A stretch of DNA of 64,000 bases, taken from assembly GCF_025860405.1 (NCBI RefSeq), contig NZ_CP063785.1, positions 1,736,001 to 1,800,000 of the forward strand, given 5' to 3'. The position numbers and the translations under genes were made by a program. A model generated the notes under the pieces. That model was not told the DNA's origin. It saw only the letters and a list, made by a program, of their open reading frames with translations, and made no database searches. The stretch's first letter is position 1. Every line of letters begins with the position of its first letter. Positions 1-8,963 of the stretch are shown here, piece after piece. The DNA is from Tolypothrix sp. PCC 7712 (GTDB lineage Bacteria; Cyanobacteriota; Cyanobacteriia; Cyanobacteriales; Nostocaceae).

Positions 1-699
1 TTGTGGTAAAGTTCCTACCTGGTTGCTATAAATAGCTGCTTCCCCATTGGGGTTAGGGCCGCGATATAAAGCACCTTGACCATCTTGATAATCCAAGAAT
101 AGACCGCCTACACCTCTTGTCTCATTGCGATGCTTGAGGTAGAAATATTCATCACACCAGCGCTTGAAGACAGGGTAATACTCTGGATGATGTTGATCGC
201 AAGCCTGCTTCAGTGTTTTATGGAAATGCTGCGCGTCTTCAGCAAAAGGGTAGTAAGGTGTTAAATCCGCACCACCACCAAACCACCAGACTGGGCCTGC
301 CTCAAAATAGCGATAATTTAAATGGACAGTTGGTGCATAGGGGTTACGCGGGTGTAAAACCAAAGAAGTTCCTGTGGCATAAAAACCATGTCCAGCCGCT
401 TCCGGACGTTGGGTCAAAATGGAAGGTGGTAAATGGGAACCCCAAACTTCAGAAAAATTTACACCAGCCTGTTCAAATATTGCACCATCACGCAGAACAC
501 GCGATCGCCCTCCACCACCTTCTGGCCGTTCCCAACTATCTTCGTGAAAATTAGCTACACCATCTAAATTAGCCAAAGCTTTACTAATTTCGTCTTGTAG
601 CTGTTTCATAAACTGACTAACTCTAAGTTTCGCGTCAGTTGGTGGGAGAAACTTAGATGAGTCTACGGCCAAAGTAGGGGTTTGCGAGTTGATCAACAT
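1..699 (-). CDS. hemF: oxygen-dependent coproporphyrinogen III oxidase, 5' part
   Basis: Aerobic coproporphyrinogen III oxidase converts coproporphyrinogen III to protoporphyrinogen IX in heme and chlorophyll synthesis. The first 233 codons are present; the C-terminus lies beyond the window edge. I translated the minus strand from the ATG at 699-697. Recognisable HemF segments are [54 protein letters not shown] and [12 protein letters not shown], a run that is diagnostic for the family. No break is seen. It stands alone on this strand, with a 700-base spacer upstream. The identification is firm; only the end is missing. Confidence 0.96.
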   Translation of the reverse strand, partial: MLINSQTPTLAVDSSKFLPPTDAKLRVSQFMKQLQDEISKALANLDGVANFHEDSWERPEGGGGRSRVLRDGAIFEQAGVNFSEVWGSHLPPSILTQRPEAAGHGFYATGTSLVLHPRNPYAPTVHLNYRYFEAGPVWWFGGGADLTPYYPFAEDAQHFHKTLKQACDQHHPEYYPVFKRWCDEYFYLKHRNETRGVGGLFLDYQDGQGALYRGPNPNGEAAIYSNQVGTLPQ

Positions 700-834
700 A
701 GATTCCCGAACCTAAATTACAATTTCCAAACAATCAGAAACTTTTAAATTAAAATTTCTGACCAAACACTTGGTTAAAATTTGCTTTTTTCTTACTTGTC
801 AAGCATTTATACGATTGATTAGCAAGACTAGAGT

Positions 835-1050
835 TTATTGTCCCTCAAATGCGTATAGGCTTGTATATTGACGAAGGTTTTTTTTTGAATTTTTTTGATG
901 ACAACATCTGGTATTTACACAAGACTCTGGCAAATTAGTTGCAAACACTCTCAACCTTGAGACATCAATAGTTTTGGCTGGAATGGTCACAACTAGAACA
1001 CCTAATCCCGAATTGTGTTCCACAACAAGGCGGTGTAATCTCTCTATCAT
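835..1050 (-). CDS. small hypothetical ORF, doubtful
   Basis: A 71-codon open frame upstream of hemF on the same strand. The N-terminal half (MIERLHRLVVEHNSGLGVLV and on to about residue 44) has a protein-like composition; the C-terminal part is rich in Lys, Asn and Gln and looks like translated AT-rich spacer. I recognise no family, no clear ribosome binding site and no signal peptide. It may be a real small protein or a chance frame. Confidence 0.22.
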   Translation of the reverse strand: MIERLHRLVVEHNSGLGVLVVTIPAKTIDVSRLRVFATNLPESCVNTRCCHQKNSKKNLRQYTSLYAFEGQ

Positions 1051-1135
1051 CGTACTAGCGTCTGCGACCTATGGGGCTTGCTATGTTTAGGGCCATTTTG
1101 AGAAAGTTTGAATGAAAAGTCTGAGTTAAAAGTGC

Positions 1136-1250
1136 TGAGGAGCCAGTGCGTTGCGGAGGACAGTTGCGTGGGCGGGTTTCCCGACTTGAGCAAACTGTCC
1201 GTTGGGGTTCCCTCCTTTGTAGCAACTGGCGTTGCTGAGTGCTGAGTTAA
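1136..1250. repeat. small dispersed repeat with imperfect dyads
   Basis: This spacer holds blocks such as GTGCGTTGCGGAGGACAGT, GAGCAAACTGTCCG and GGTTCCCTCC, and is flanked by two copies of GTGCTGAG/GTTAAAAG words. The same building blocks (TTGCGGAGGTTCCCTCC-like dyads) recur at 5100-5160, and TTGAGCAAAC words recur near 4855. These are the palindromic dispersed repeats typical of Nostocales spacers. No gene is visible. Confidence 0.6.
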
Positions 1251-1418
1251 AAGACAGTAACACTATGCCGTATCAGCTAGAGCAGGGAATATGACAGTTT
1301 TGAGTATCCAGTCATTACTCGAAAATCCCACTCAGCAATGATTTGAAGTCGAGGGCTAACCAAAATTGCCCACCATGCCAGAGTTCCCAGAAAGTCTGTA
1401 GCTAGGAGGATTAGGCAA

Positions 1419-1943
1419 ATGCGAAGTTGTTTATCCAAATTCATCAATCAGAAACGTCGCCGATTTTGCGCTTCGCTGGTGCGGACATATCGAGAGATCA
1501 GTTCTGCATCTGTAGATGAACTTTGGCAACAGGTGGTAAACTTCACAGACGTTTCTTGGCACCCTTTACTCAAAAGTACAAATGTACCTTATGGATTAGT
1601 ACCCAAACCAGGCTTAATTTTCCAGGCAGTAACTCGGTTTTCGCCCATTCCAATTCGGATTTTTGTAGAACGTGTCAATCCCAGAGAAATGTTGAGTATC
1701 AGAGTTTTGGCCCTGCCTGGGATTGAGGAACGTATAACTTACCGAGTAGAGTCAACGGTGTGTGGTACTTGTTTATCTTATTCTGTGACACTACGTGGTT
1801 GGTTGTCACCTCTAATTTGGTCTTTGTCTCGTCCCTATGTTGATCGCGTGGCTCGTTCTTTAGTGGAAGCAGTAGAGAAAGCTGCATTACAGGCAGTTTC
1901 TAGCCAGAAAAAGTCCATTAATGACAGTTGTTTTGATTTTTAG
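1419..1943 (+). CDS. SRPBCC-superfamily (START/Bet v1-like) protein
   Basis: A 174-residue soluble protein with the pattern of the SRPBCC lipid/ligand-binding fold: an early helix with the segment SASVDELWQQVVNFTDVSWHP (about residues 28-48, the usual VWxxVxDF-xxWHP motif), a central beta meander, the segment ERITYRVEST, and a long C-terminal helix (RSLVEAVEKAALQ). Ligand and partner are unknown. The start ATG follows TAGGAGGATTAGGCAA, a good Shine-Dalgarno. It is monocistronic, 223 bases before mrp. The fold assignment is fairly secure; any biochemical role is open. Confidence 0.75.
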   Translation: MRSCLSKFINQKRRRFCASLVRTYREISSASVDELWQQVVNFTDVSWHPLLKSTNVPYGLVPKPGLIFQAVTRFSPIPIRIFVERVNPREMLSIRVLALPGIEERITYRVESTVCGTCLSYSVTLRGWLSPLIWSLSRPYVDRVARSLVEAVEKAALQAVSSQKKSINDSCFDF

Positions 1944-2166
1944 AAATTGAGGATTTGGTAATGGGTAATGGGGGATGAGGGGGATCAGAAATCACAAACA
2001 CCTATTGAGTAATCCATCAACAAAGAGAATATTTACCATCAATAAACTATGTATTTTTTTTAAGATTTATTACAACGATCGCAGCACAATTAAGGTATCC
2101 AGTTACTAGTTAAGATACTTGCCACAAATGGATTTCTTCTTTTTGAAATTTAAATTTTGAATTTTT

Positions 2167-3237
2167 ATGTACGATGTTCTCGATGCTCGCTCGGTGTTAG
2201 ATGTGTTGCGACCAGTTCAAGACCCAGAACTGCAAAAAAGTCTGGTAGAACTGAATATGATTCGCAACGTCAAAATTGATGGTGGCAAGGTTAGTTTCAC
2301 TTTAGTGTTAACCACACCCGCCTGTCCTTTACGGGAGTTTATTGTTGAAGACTGCCAAAAGGCTGTGAAAAAACTCCCTGGTGTTACAGATGTTACTGTC
2401 GAAGTCACAGCAGAAACACCCCAGCAAAAAAACCTACCTGATCGCACTGGTATAACTGGGGTAAAAAATATTATTGCGATTTCTAGTGGCAAAGGTGGCG
2501 TGGGTAAAAGTACCGTTGCTGTGAATGTTGCAGTCGCTTTAGCACAAACAGGGGCAAAAGTTGGCTTACTTGATGCTGATATTTATGGCCCCAACGATCC
2601 CACCATGTTGGGACTAGCTGATGCCCAAATTACTGTACGTCCTAGCGAGAAAGGCGAAATCCTCGAACCAGCATTTAATCACGGCGTTAAATTAGTCTCT
2701 ATGGGCTTTTTAATTGACCGAGATCAGCCAGTAATTTGGCGGGGGCCAATGTTAAATGGAGTCATCCGTCAGTTTCTCTATCAAGTAGAATGGGGCGAAT
2801 TAGATTATCTACTTGTAGATATGCCACCCGGAACTGGGGATGCTCAGTTAACTTTAGCCCAAGCAGTACCGATGGCAGGGGCAGTAATTGTTACTACACC
2901 CCAAAATGTTGCCCTCTTAGACTCACGTAAAGGATTGCGGATGTTCCAGCAGATGAACGTCCCAGTACTAGGAATCGTGGAAAATATGAGCTATTTTATT
3001 CCTCCAGATATGCCAGATAAACAGTACGATATCTTTGGTTCTGGCGGTGGCGAAAAAACCGCAGCCGAACTGGGAGTCCCATTGTTAGGATGTGTACCCC
3101 TGGAGATATCTACAAGAATTGGTGGTGATAGCGGCGTACCGATTGTTGTAGCCGAGCCAAATTCTGCTTCTGCAAAAGCACTAAGTGCGATCGCCTTATC
3201 CATCGCTGGTAAAGTATCAGTTGCAGCATTGACATAA
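2167..3237 (+). CDS. mrp: Mrp/NBP35-family P-loop ATPase, iron-sulfur carrier type
   Basis: A 356-residue MinD-like ATPase of the Mrp/ApbC family, thought to carry or insert Fe-S clusters. Residues 1-85 form a MIP18/DUF59 domain (VLRPVQDPELQKSLVELNMI). The deviant Walker A GKGGVGKS lies at residues 108-115, followed by LLDADIYGPNDPTM and the Walker B-like DYLLVDMPPGTGDAQLT. The CxxC usual in bacterial ApbC after ENMSYF is missing: here ENMSYFIPPDMPDK has no cysteine. The start ATG follows a T-rich stretch without a clear Shine-Dalgarno. No operon partner; rodA follows after 195 bases. Confidence 0.93.
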   Translation: MYDVLDARSVLDVLRPVQDPELQKSLVELNMIRNVKIDGGKVSFTLVLTTPACPLREFIVEDCQKAVKKLPGVTDVTVEVTAETPQQKNLPDRTGITGVKNIIAISSGKGGVGKSTVAVNVAVALAQTGAKVGLLDADIYGPNDPTMLGLADAQITVRPSEKGEILEPAFNHGVKLVSMGFLIDRDQPVIWRGPMLNGVIRQFLYQVEWGELDYLLVDMPPGTGDAQLTLAQAVPMAGAVIVTTPQNVALLDSRKGLRMFQQMNVPVLGIVENMSYFIPPDMPDKQYDIFGSGGGEKTAAELGVPLLGCVPLEISTRIGGDSGVPIVVAEPNSASAKALSAIALSIAGKVSVAALT

Positions 3238-3432
3238 GAATTACAATTTTGTCTGGTTCCTGGGCTACAGCCTAGGAATACAGATTTTAGTAGGCAAAGT
3301 CAAAGCCGAAGTAGCAAGTATGAAGTATAAAATTAATACATATCTAGCTGATAATTCCTAGCTTCTACTTAACGCTTCATACTTCTTTAGTCACTAAATT
3401 AAAATTTAACAGTTAAAGTCTAAACTCACACA
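3238..3432. repeat. spacer with inverted AAGTATGAAGT words
   Basis: Between mrp and rodA the words CAAGTATGAAGTATAAA (near 3317) and GCTTCATACTTCTTTA (near 3373) form an inverted pair that could fold as a long hairpin. The same AAGTATGAAGT word recurs at 5450-5500, 21488-21520 and 54600-54620, so this is a dispersed repeat and not a gene-specific terminator. Confidence 0.5.
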
Positions 3433-4758
3433 ATGTTGTTAAAAAGTTCGCTCCCCAAAATTCGTTGGAAGTATTGGGTTAAACCTTGGCAGCAAGTAGA
3501 CTGGTTACTATTTTGTTTGCCTGTCGCCGTCAGTATATTTGGCGGGCTGATGATTCTCAGTACGGAACTCAAACAACCAGTCACGGACTGGTGGTGGCAT
3601 TGGCTAGTAGCTACTATTGGTGCATTTATTGCATTGTTTATCGCTCGTACCCGTTACGAAAATCTGCTTCAGTGGCATTGGGTAACATATGGACTGACCA
3701 ACTTTAGCCTCATTGCTGTCATGATAGCTGGTACTAGCGCTAAAGGGGCGCAAAGGTGGATTAATATTGCAGGTTTTAACGTCCAACCCTCAGAGTTTGC
3801 CAAAATTGGGATAATTATTACTCTGGCGGCTTTGCTACATAAACGCACAGCTTCTAGTCTCGATAGTGTTTTCCGCGTTTTGCTAATTAGTGCTGTTCCT
3901 TGGGGATTAGTATTTTTACAACCTGATTTGGCAACATCAATGGTATTTGGTGCGATCGTCTTAGGGATGTTGTATTGGGCAAATGCTAACCCAGGCTGGT
4001 TAATCCTGATGATTTCGCCAGTAGTCGCGGCTATTTTATTTAGTATTTCTTGGCCCTTATCAGAACCAATAGTTCTTTTTGAACAACTTAAAGACCTAAC
4101 CTTCAGTCCCTTAGGCTTATGTTGGGCAGGGGCAATGGGTATTGTGGGCTGGCAGACTCTCCCTTGGCGCAAATTTAATTTGGGCGCTATAGGTGCATGG
4201 GTGCTGAATATGCTGGGCGGTGAATTAGGGGTTTTTGCCTGGAACCATGTCCTCAAAGAATATCAAAAAGACAGACTGAGCGTATTTATCAACCCCGAAC
4301 ATGATCCTTTAGGAGCTGGATATCACCTGATTCAATCTCGCATTGCCATTGGTGCTGGTGAAATTTGGGGATGGGGACTGTTTAAGGGGCCGATGACTCA
4401 ACTCAACTTCGTACCCGAACAGCATACAGACTTCATTTTCTCTGCCGTAGGTGAAGAATTTGGTTTTATTGGCTGCTTAGTAGTACTCTTCGTCTTCTGT
4501 TTCATCTGCCTACGCCTGTTACACGTAGCGCAAACAGCCAAAGATAACTTTGGTTCTTTGTTGGCGATTGGTGTTTTGTCAATGATTGTATTTCAGTTGA
4601 TTGTGAACGTTGGCATGACAGTGGGTTTAGCACCTGTAGCTGGTATTCCCCTACCGTGGATGAGTTACGGACGTTCTGCTATGCTGACAAACTTCATCTC
4701 TTTAGGAATCGTAGAATCCGTAGCAAACTTCCGCCAACGCCAGAAATATTATTTATGA
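3433..4758 (+). CDS. rodA: SEDS-family peptidoglycan polymerase RodA
   Basis: A 441-residue polytopic membrane protein of the SEDS (RodA/FtsW/SpoVE) family, the glycosyltransferase that polymerises lipid II during cell-wall elongation. Seen are about ten hydrophobic segments and the family signatures GAQRWINIAGFNVQPSEFAK, FLQPDLATSMV, HTDFIFSAVGEEFGFIG and IPLPWMSYGRSAML near the C-terminus. It is somewhat longer than E. coli RodA (370 residues), the extra length lying between the PDLATS region and the EFGFIG region, as is common in cyanobacteria. RodA is preferred over FtsW because of the WINIAGFNVQPSEFAK and SYGRSAML variants. Confidence 0.92.
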   Translation: MLLKSSLPKIRWKYWVKPWQQVDWLLFCLPVAVSIFGGLMILSTELKQPVTDWWWHWLVATIGAFIALFIARTRYENLLQWHWVTYGLTNFSLIAVMIAGTSAKGAQRWINIAGFNVQPSEFAKIGIIITLAALLHKRTASSLDSVFRVLLISAVPWGLVFLQPDLATSMVFGAIVLGMLYWANANPGWLILMISPVVAAILFSISWPLSEPIVLFEQLKDLTFSPLGLCWAGAMGIVGWQTLPWRKFNLGAIGAWVLNMLGGELGVFAWNHVLKEYQKDRLSVFINPEHDPLGAGYHLIQSRIAIGAGEIWGWGLFKGPMTQLNFVPEQHTDFIFSAVGEEFGFIGCLVVLFVFCFICLRLLHVAQTAKDNFGSLLAIGVLSMIVFQLIVNVGMTVGLAPVAGIPLPWMSYGRSAMLTNFISLGIVESVANFRQRQKYYL

Positions 4759-5245
4759 GTCAAACAATTTTGGATTTTGGATTTTGCGTTCGCGTAGCGT
4801 GTCGTTGGCGCAGCCTCTCGTAGAGAAGACAAAAGTTGCGGGGGGTTCCCCCCGTTGAGCAAACTTTTCAAGACGGATTTGAGATTGACGCTCTGCCATA
4901 AGCGGATACAGCTTGGGGATTTGAGATTGACGATTTGAGATTTGTTTTCCCGCGCCACTACTCGACAAGAAGCGGGGCTTGTACCAGAAACAATCCACGC
5001 ATCCTAAATTTCAAATCTAAAATTGGCATGGTCAAGCCATAAGGATGGAGATGAAGCAGGAAAGAAATTTCCATTACTTAATTATCCAATGCCCAATGCC
5101 CCATGCCTCATGACGGCAGTTGCTACAACGGAGGGAACCTCCGCAACGCACTGCCTCCCCCATGCCCCAATGACAAATCCCAAATGACAAATGACCAATG
5201 ACAAGTATTAAGCTATATAACAGGAAATAAGCGAGGATAAAGATC
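4759..5245. repeat. repeat-filled spacer, no gene
   Basis: A 487-base spacer made of dispersed repeats. It starts with heptamer TTTTGGA repeats (4768-4787), then GCGTTCGCGTAGCGTGTCG and TCTCGTAGAGAAGAC (4788-4830), a GC palindrome GGGGGGTTCCCCCC near 4840, short CAATGCCC/CCATGCC tandem words (5088-5110), a dyad CGGAGGGAACCTCCG near 5120, and AATGACAAAT tandem words (5170-5205). Open frames on the minus strand here translate these repeats and are not believable genes. Confidence 0.7.
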
Positions 5246-5440
5246 ATGATCCTGCCTGGAGCAACTGTTCGCGTTAAGAACCCCGCAGATACCTATTATC
5301 GCTATGAAGGGTTGGTACAAAGGGTAAGTGATGGCAAGGTAGCTGTGCTGTTTGAAGGCGGTAACTGGGATAAATTAGTTACCTTCCGCTTGCCGGAATT
5401 AGAAGTTGTAGAGACTATAGGTAAGAAAAAAGGGAAATAA
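5246..5440 (+). CDS. ndhS: NAD(P)H-quinone oxidoreductase (NDH-1) subunit S
   Basis: NdhS (CRR31-type) is a small SH3-like subunit at the ferredoxin docking site of the photosynthetic NDH-1 complex, used in cyclic electron flow and CO2 uptake. The 64-residue protein opens [18 protein letters not shown] and contains [20 protein letters not shown] and [11 protein letters not shown], which match the family closely, with a basic KKKGK tail. The ATG follows a usable AGCGAGGATAAAG ribosome site. It lies 71 bases before the HAS-barrel gene on the same strand. Confidence 0.92.
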   Translation: MILPGATVRVKNPADTYYRYEGLVQRVSDGKVAVLFEGGNWDKLVTFRLPELEVVETIGKKKGK

Positions 5441-5511
5441 CACAAAGCATCAAGTATGAAGTATGAAAGATAAAAATTCATACTTCATCTTTTATCTTTC
5501 ATCCTGAGATT

Positions 5512-6168
5512 ATGCGCCTTCCTTTACCACAGTTTGCCACAGGCGATCGCCATCCTCATCACATTGCTGAGGTTATTGAAACTACCACTACTGAATTTTT
5601 GGCACAGTGTTTGGAACCGGAAGACTTAAGTTTTCCCCCTATGCCACCTTTTGGTAGTTGGGTTTGTTCCACAGATGAAGAATCGGGCAACCAAATTTAT
5701 GCAGTGGTGTATCATGCTACCACTATGCCCATAGATTCCGTACATCGTGCAGTAGCTTTAGGGCTTTCATTGCAAGATTTGCGAGAAGAACAACCCCAAA
5801 TATTTGCCATGCTGAAAACCGAATTTCGGGCTGCGATCGTGGGTTTTGAACAGCCTTCTCAGACTGAAGGTTATAATCAGCGAGTATACCAGTATTTACC
5901 ACCTCGACCTCCGCAAATTCATCAGGCAGTTTATCGCTGTGATGCGGAAAAAATTATTCATTTCACTGAAGAACTAGATTTTTTACAGACAATACTTTCT
6001 ATCAAAGGTGCGCCTATCGAGTCTTTGGCAGCAGCGGCTATTCGAGAGGTTTACCAGTTACGCAAGGCTGACCGTAAATGGTTAATCAAAGCTGGAAGAA
6101 CCCTCAGCACTCTGTTAAAAGATGACTACGATCGCTTGCGGTTCATTTTAAGCCAGGTTCACCCATAG
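5512..6168 (+). CDS. HAS-barrel domain protein, function unknown
   Basis: A 218-residue soluble protein resembling cyanobacterial proteins annotated with a HAS-barrel (HerA-ATP-synthase N-terminal beta barrel). The beta-rich region is about residues 5-75 (GDRHPHHIAEVIETTTTEF, PPFGSWVCSTDE, IYAVVYHATT), followed by helices and a lysine/arginine-rich C-terminal helical bundle (REVYQLRKADRKWLIKAG). No Walker motif follows, so the barrel stands without the usual ATPase. The 71-base spacer after ndhS contains an inverted GTATGAAG/CTTCATAC repeat. The role is unknown. Confidence 0.7.
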   Translation: MRLPLPQFATGDRHPHHIAEVIETTTTEFLAQCLEPEDLSFPPMPPFGSWVCSTDEESGNQIYAVVYHATTMPIDSVHRAVALGLSLQDLREEQPQIFAMLKTEFRAAIVGFEQPSQTEGYNQRVYQYLPPRPPQIHQAVYRCDAEKIIHFTEELDFLQTILSIKGAPIESLAAAAIREVYQLRKADRKWLIKAGRTLSTLLKDDYDRLRFILSQVHP

Positions 6169-6280
6169 GTAGCCATTATCAATTACCTATACCAGGATGA
6201 TTTTGGCTAATCTCCCAAAGTTGGAGAGACACGATTAATCGCGTCTGTACTTTGCTAGTACCCAGTACCCAATACCTAAT

Positions 6281-6340
6281 CCCCAATCCCCATTACCCCT
6301 TATCCCCAGAGGGGACCCCGAGTTCCCCAATCCCCAATCA
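6281..6340. repeat. dispersed GC-rich repeat, copy 1 of 3
   Basis: The spacer before the antiporter carries CCCATTACCCCTTATCCCC followed by AGAGGGGACCCCGAGTTCCC and more CCCCAATC words. Nearly the same block is found at 57264-57318 and, inverted, at 26543-26585. Confidence 0.75.
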
Positions 6341-6454
6341 TTAAAGTTAAGGTTGTTTTTAATTTCTACTCCTGGTAGCTTTTGCAGTTATATAGATCGG
6401 TCGATTGCTTTTAAGGTAATCGCAGCTTCACCATAGCCCTTTCCAGTTCTACCT

Positions 6455-8593
6455 ATGGAACTCATTTCACAAGTTCTAGCATTAGAACCAACCTCCCAAG
6501 TTCTTGGCAAGGAACCAATTGTTCCCTTCGCTATTTTGCTGGTAGTTATTTTAGTGGTGCCAATTTTATTTGAGCGCCTGAGATTACCAGGTTTAGTAGG
6601 TTTGGTTTTCTCTGGGGTAGTACTTGGCCCTTCTGGTTGGAATTTATTCCAGACAGAATCACAGACAATTAACCTGCTAGCAGATATTGGCTTAGTTTAC
6701 CTAATATTTGTAGCTGGACTAGAAGTTGACATAGAACATTTCCAGCCAAGAAAAAATCGTTCTTTCGGTTTTGCTAGCTTCAGCTTCAGCTTCCCCTTAA
6801 TCATGGGCACCCTTACCGGGCGAATTTTTGGCTTTGATTGGGTGATATCAATATTAATTGGCTCTTTATTTGCCTCCCATACGCTTTTGGCATATCCCAT
6901 TCTGAGCCGGCTGGGAGTGGTGAAAAATGAAGCTGTTACAGTTACCATTGGAGCCAAAATTTTTACTGATATTGGCGCTTTGCTCATATTAGCTCTCTGT
7001 ATTGCTTCTGCTTCACCTCTAGGAGTATTTAATTTAGCAAAGCTACTTACTTTGTTGGGTTGGTTAATTATTTACTCTGTTGTCGTGTTAGTCGGCTTCG
7101 ATTGGGTGGGTAAAGAATTTTTTCGGCGTTCTGGTGGTGAAGAGGGAAACCAATTTTTATTTGTGCTGCTGACTGTGTTTGTCGCTGCTGTTGGCGCTCA
7201 ATTGATTGGAGTCGAAAAAATTATTGGAGCCTTCTTAGCAGGTTTGGCGGTGAATGAAGTTTTAGGGGAAGGCCCAGTCAAAGAAAAAGTAGTATTTGTT
7301 GGTAGTGTCCTATTCATTCCCATTTTCTTCGTTCACCTGGGGTTACTAATTGATCTGCCCAACTTTATTCACAGCACTACCAATCTGCAATTAACAGTAT
7401 TGTTGGTGTTCAGTGTGATTGTTAGCAAATTTATTGCGGCTTTATTGGCGAAATTGCTATACCACTATAATTGGCAAGAAATTCTCACCATGTGGTCGCT
7501 GTCAATTCCCCAGGTAGGTACAACATTAGCAGCAACCCTAGTTGGGTATCGGGCTGAATTATTGCCAGTGGAAGTATTCAATAGTGTTGTGGCGGTGATG
7601 CTAGTTACATCAACCTTGGGGCCCTTAATTACTAGTCGGGTAGCGGTGGGTTTAGCTTCTGCAACAGTTACAGAACCAGCAATAACAAACCAACCAGAGC
7701 AGCAAACCTCAGATCCTGGGACTGCTTTTACTATAGTTGTACCGGTATACAATCCCCAAACGCAGCAGTATTTAATAGAATTAGCAACATTATTGGCCCG
7801 CCAAGCCAATGGCAGAATTATACCCTTAGCGATCGCCACTGCTGCGGCTAACATGGATGCACCACAGTTAGAAGTATCTTTACACAGGAGCGAGCGTTTG
7901 CTCGCCAAAGCCACAGCACAAAGCCAAGCTTTAGGTGTAACTGCAGAGCCATTACTGCGAATCGATGATGCTTTTGCTCAGGGAATTAGCAGAGCCTCTC
8001 GCGAACAAAAGGCTAGTTTGATCGTCATGGGTTGGGGTAAACGTACTGGGTTAAGAGCGCGTTTATTTGGTAACGTAATTGATAACGTTCTTTGGGCATC
8101 CCATTGTCCTGTTGCTGTTACTCGTTTAGTAGACTCTCCTAAAAAAATCCAACGGATTTTAGTTCCCGTAGAAAACTTAATGGCACCAACGTTACAGCCT
8201 GTACATTTTGCTCAATTGTTGGCAGATGCCAATCAAGCTCAAGTAACTGTACTCAATGTATGCGAACGACGTACCAGTTCCAGCAAAATTGCCGCCAGGC
8301 GATCGCATCTTGCTGCAATAGTATCTAAATTGGCTGTGCCCAATCCCCCAGAAATTCAAATTATCGCCCATGAAAATGTAGCTCAAGCCATTTTACAAGC
8401 AGCACGCTTGTATGATTTAGTTGTGCTACCTTTTACACGCAATCGCACCAGTCCTGGTGGATTAGCCATTAGTGATGTTACAACTCAATTAGCCAGACAA
8501 TTAACTTGCTCAATTATTATGCTGGGAGAGCCACAACGTACTCACGCAGTACCGCTTCCAACTGGGATTCCCAGTACTACATCGGTTATGTAA
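6455..8593 (+). CDS. CPA2-family cation/proton antiporter with C-terminal universal-stress domains
   Basis: A 712-residue inner-membrane protein. Residues about 20-395 form a Na+/H+ exchanger (CPA2, KefB/NhaS-like) core with many membrane segments (LRLPGLVGLVFSGVVLGPSG, FVAGLEVDIEHF, GAFLAGLAVNEVL, IPQVGTTLAATLVGY). After a short linker, two Usp-like nucleotide-binding domains follow (about 435-560 and 570-695); the first has SLIVMGWGKRTGLRARLFG and the second has ILVPVENLMAP and DLVVLPF. Family knowledge suggests pH, Na+ or K+ homeostasis, with the soluble part sensing nucleotides. The exact ion is not predictable. Confidence 0.88.
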   Translation: MELISQVLALEPTSQVLGKEPIVPFAILLVVILVVPILFERLRLPGLVGLVFSGVVLGPSGWNLFQTESQTINLLADIGLVYLIFVAGLEVDIEHFQPRKNRSFGFASFSFSFPLIMGTLTGRIFGFDWVISILIGSLFASHTLLAYPILSRLGVVKNEAVTVTIGAKIFTDIGALLILALCIASASPLGVFNLAKLLTLLGWLIIYSVVVLVGFDWVGKEFFRRSGGEEGNQFLFVLLTVFVAAVGAQLIGVEKIIGAFLAGLAVNEVLGEGPVKEKVVFVGSVLFIPIFFVHLGLLIDLPNFIHSTTNLQLTVLLVFSVIVSKFIAALLAKLLYHYNWQEILTMWSLSIPQVGTTLAATLVGYRAELLPVEVFNSVVAVMLVTSTLGPLITSRVAVGLASATVTEPAITNQPEQQTSDPGTAFTIVVPVYNPQTQQYLIELATLLARQANGRIIPLAIATAAANMDAPQLEVSLHRSERLLAKATAQSQALGVTAEPLLRIDDAFAQGISRASREQKASLIVMGWGKRTGLRARLFGNVIDNVLWASHCPVAVTRLVDSPKKIQRILVPVENLMAPTLQPVHFAQLLADANQAQVTVLNVCERRTSSSKIAARRSHLAAIVSKLAVPNPPEIQIIAHENVAQAILQAARLYDLVVLPFTRNRTSPGGLAISDVTTQLARQLTCSIIMLGEPQRTHAVPLPTGIPSTTSVM

Positions 8594-8963
8594 AAATACC
8601 AGAGATTGCTTGTAGCACGATTTTATAAATTTTTATGTGTTTACTGAAAAATCTCTTGCCCCATTATCTTTTATCTGAGTTATAACAGTTGGCACATCTA
8701 ATTCTTACAATACTTAATATTGTTAAAGATTTGATGAATTCTCGAATTTGACGCTCCAATCTTGAGACTATGTTTGTTATTTTGCTAATGTAATTGTATA
8801 AAAAAAGAAACTTAATGTAATAAAATTACAAGCGTAAAAATACGGGTAAATTTTAAAACCCTAAGTTAGAAAAGTCATACCCTTTTAGACTTTTTACATA
8901 AATTGCGTAATAAAAAATACGTAAAATAACAACTGACAATACTTGTACTGACATTGGTAAATT
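8594..8963. other. AT-rich intergenic region, no gene seen
   Basis: 370 bases between the antiporter and the UDP-xylose synthase gene. Very AT-rich, with no convincing open frame, tRNA or strong hairpin. The promoter for the nucleotide-sugar pair should lie here, but I cannot point to a confident -35/-10 pair. Confidence 0.5.

Noticed and set aside
4749..4998. two overlapping minus-strand ORFs after rodA
   Set aside because: They translate tandem and palindromic repeats; no protein-like signal.
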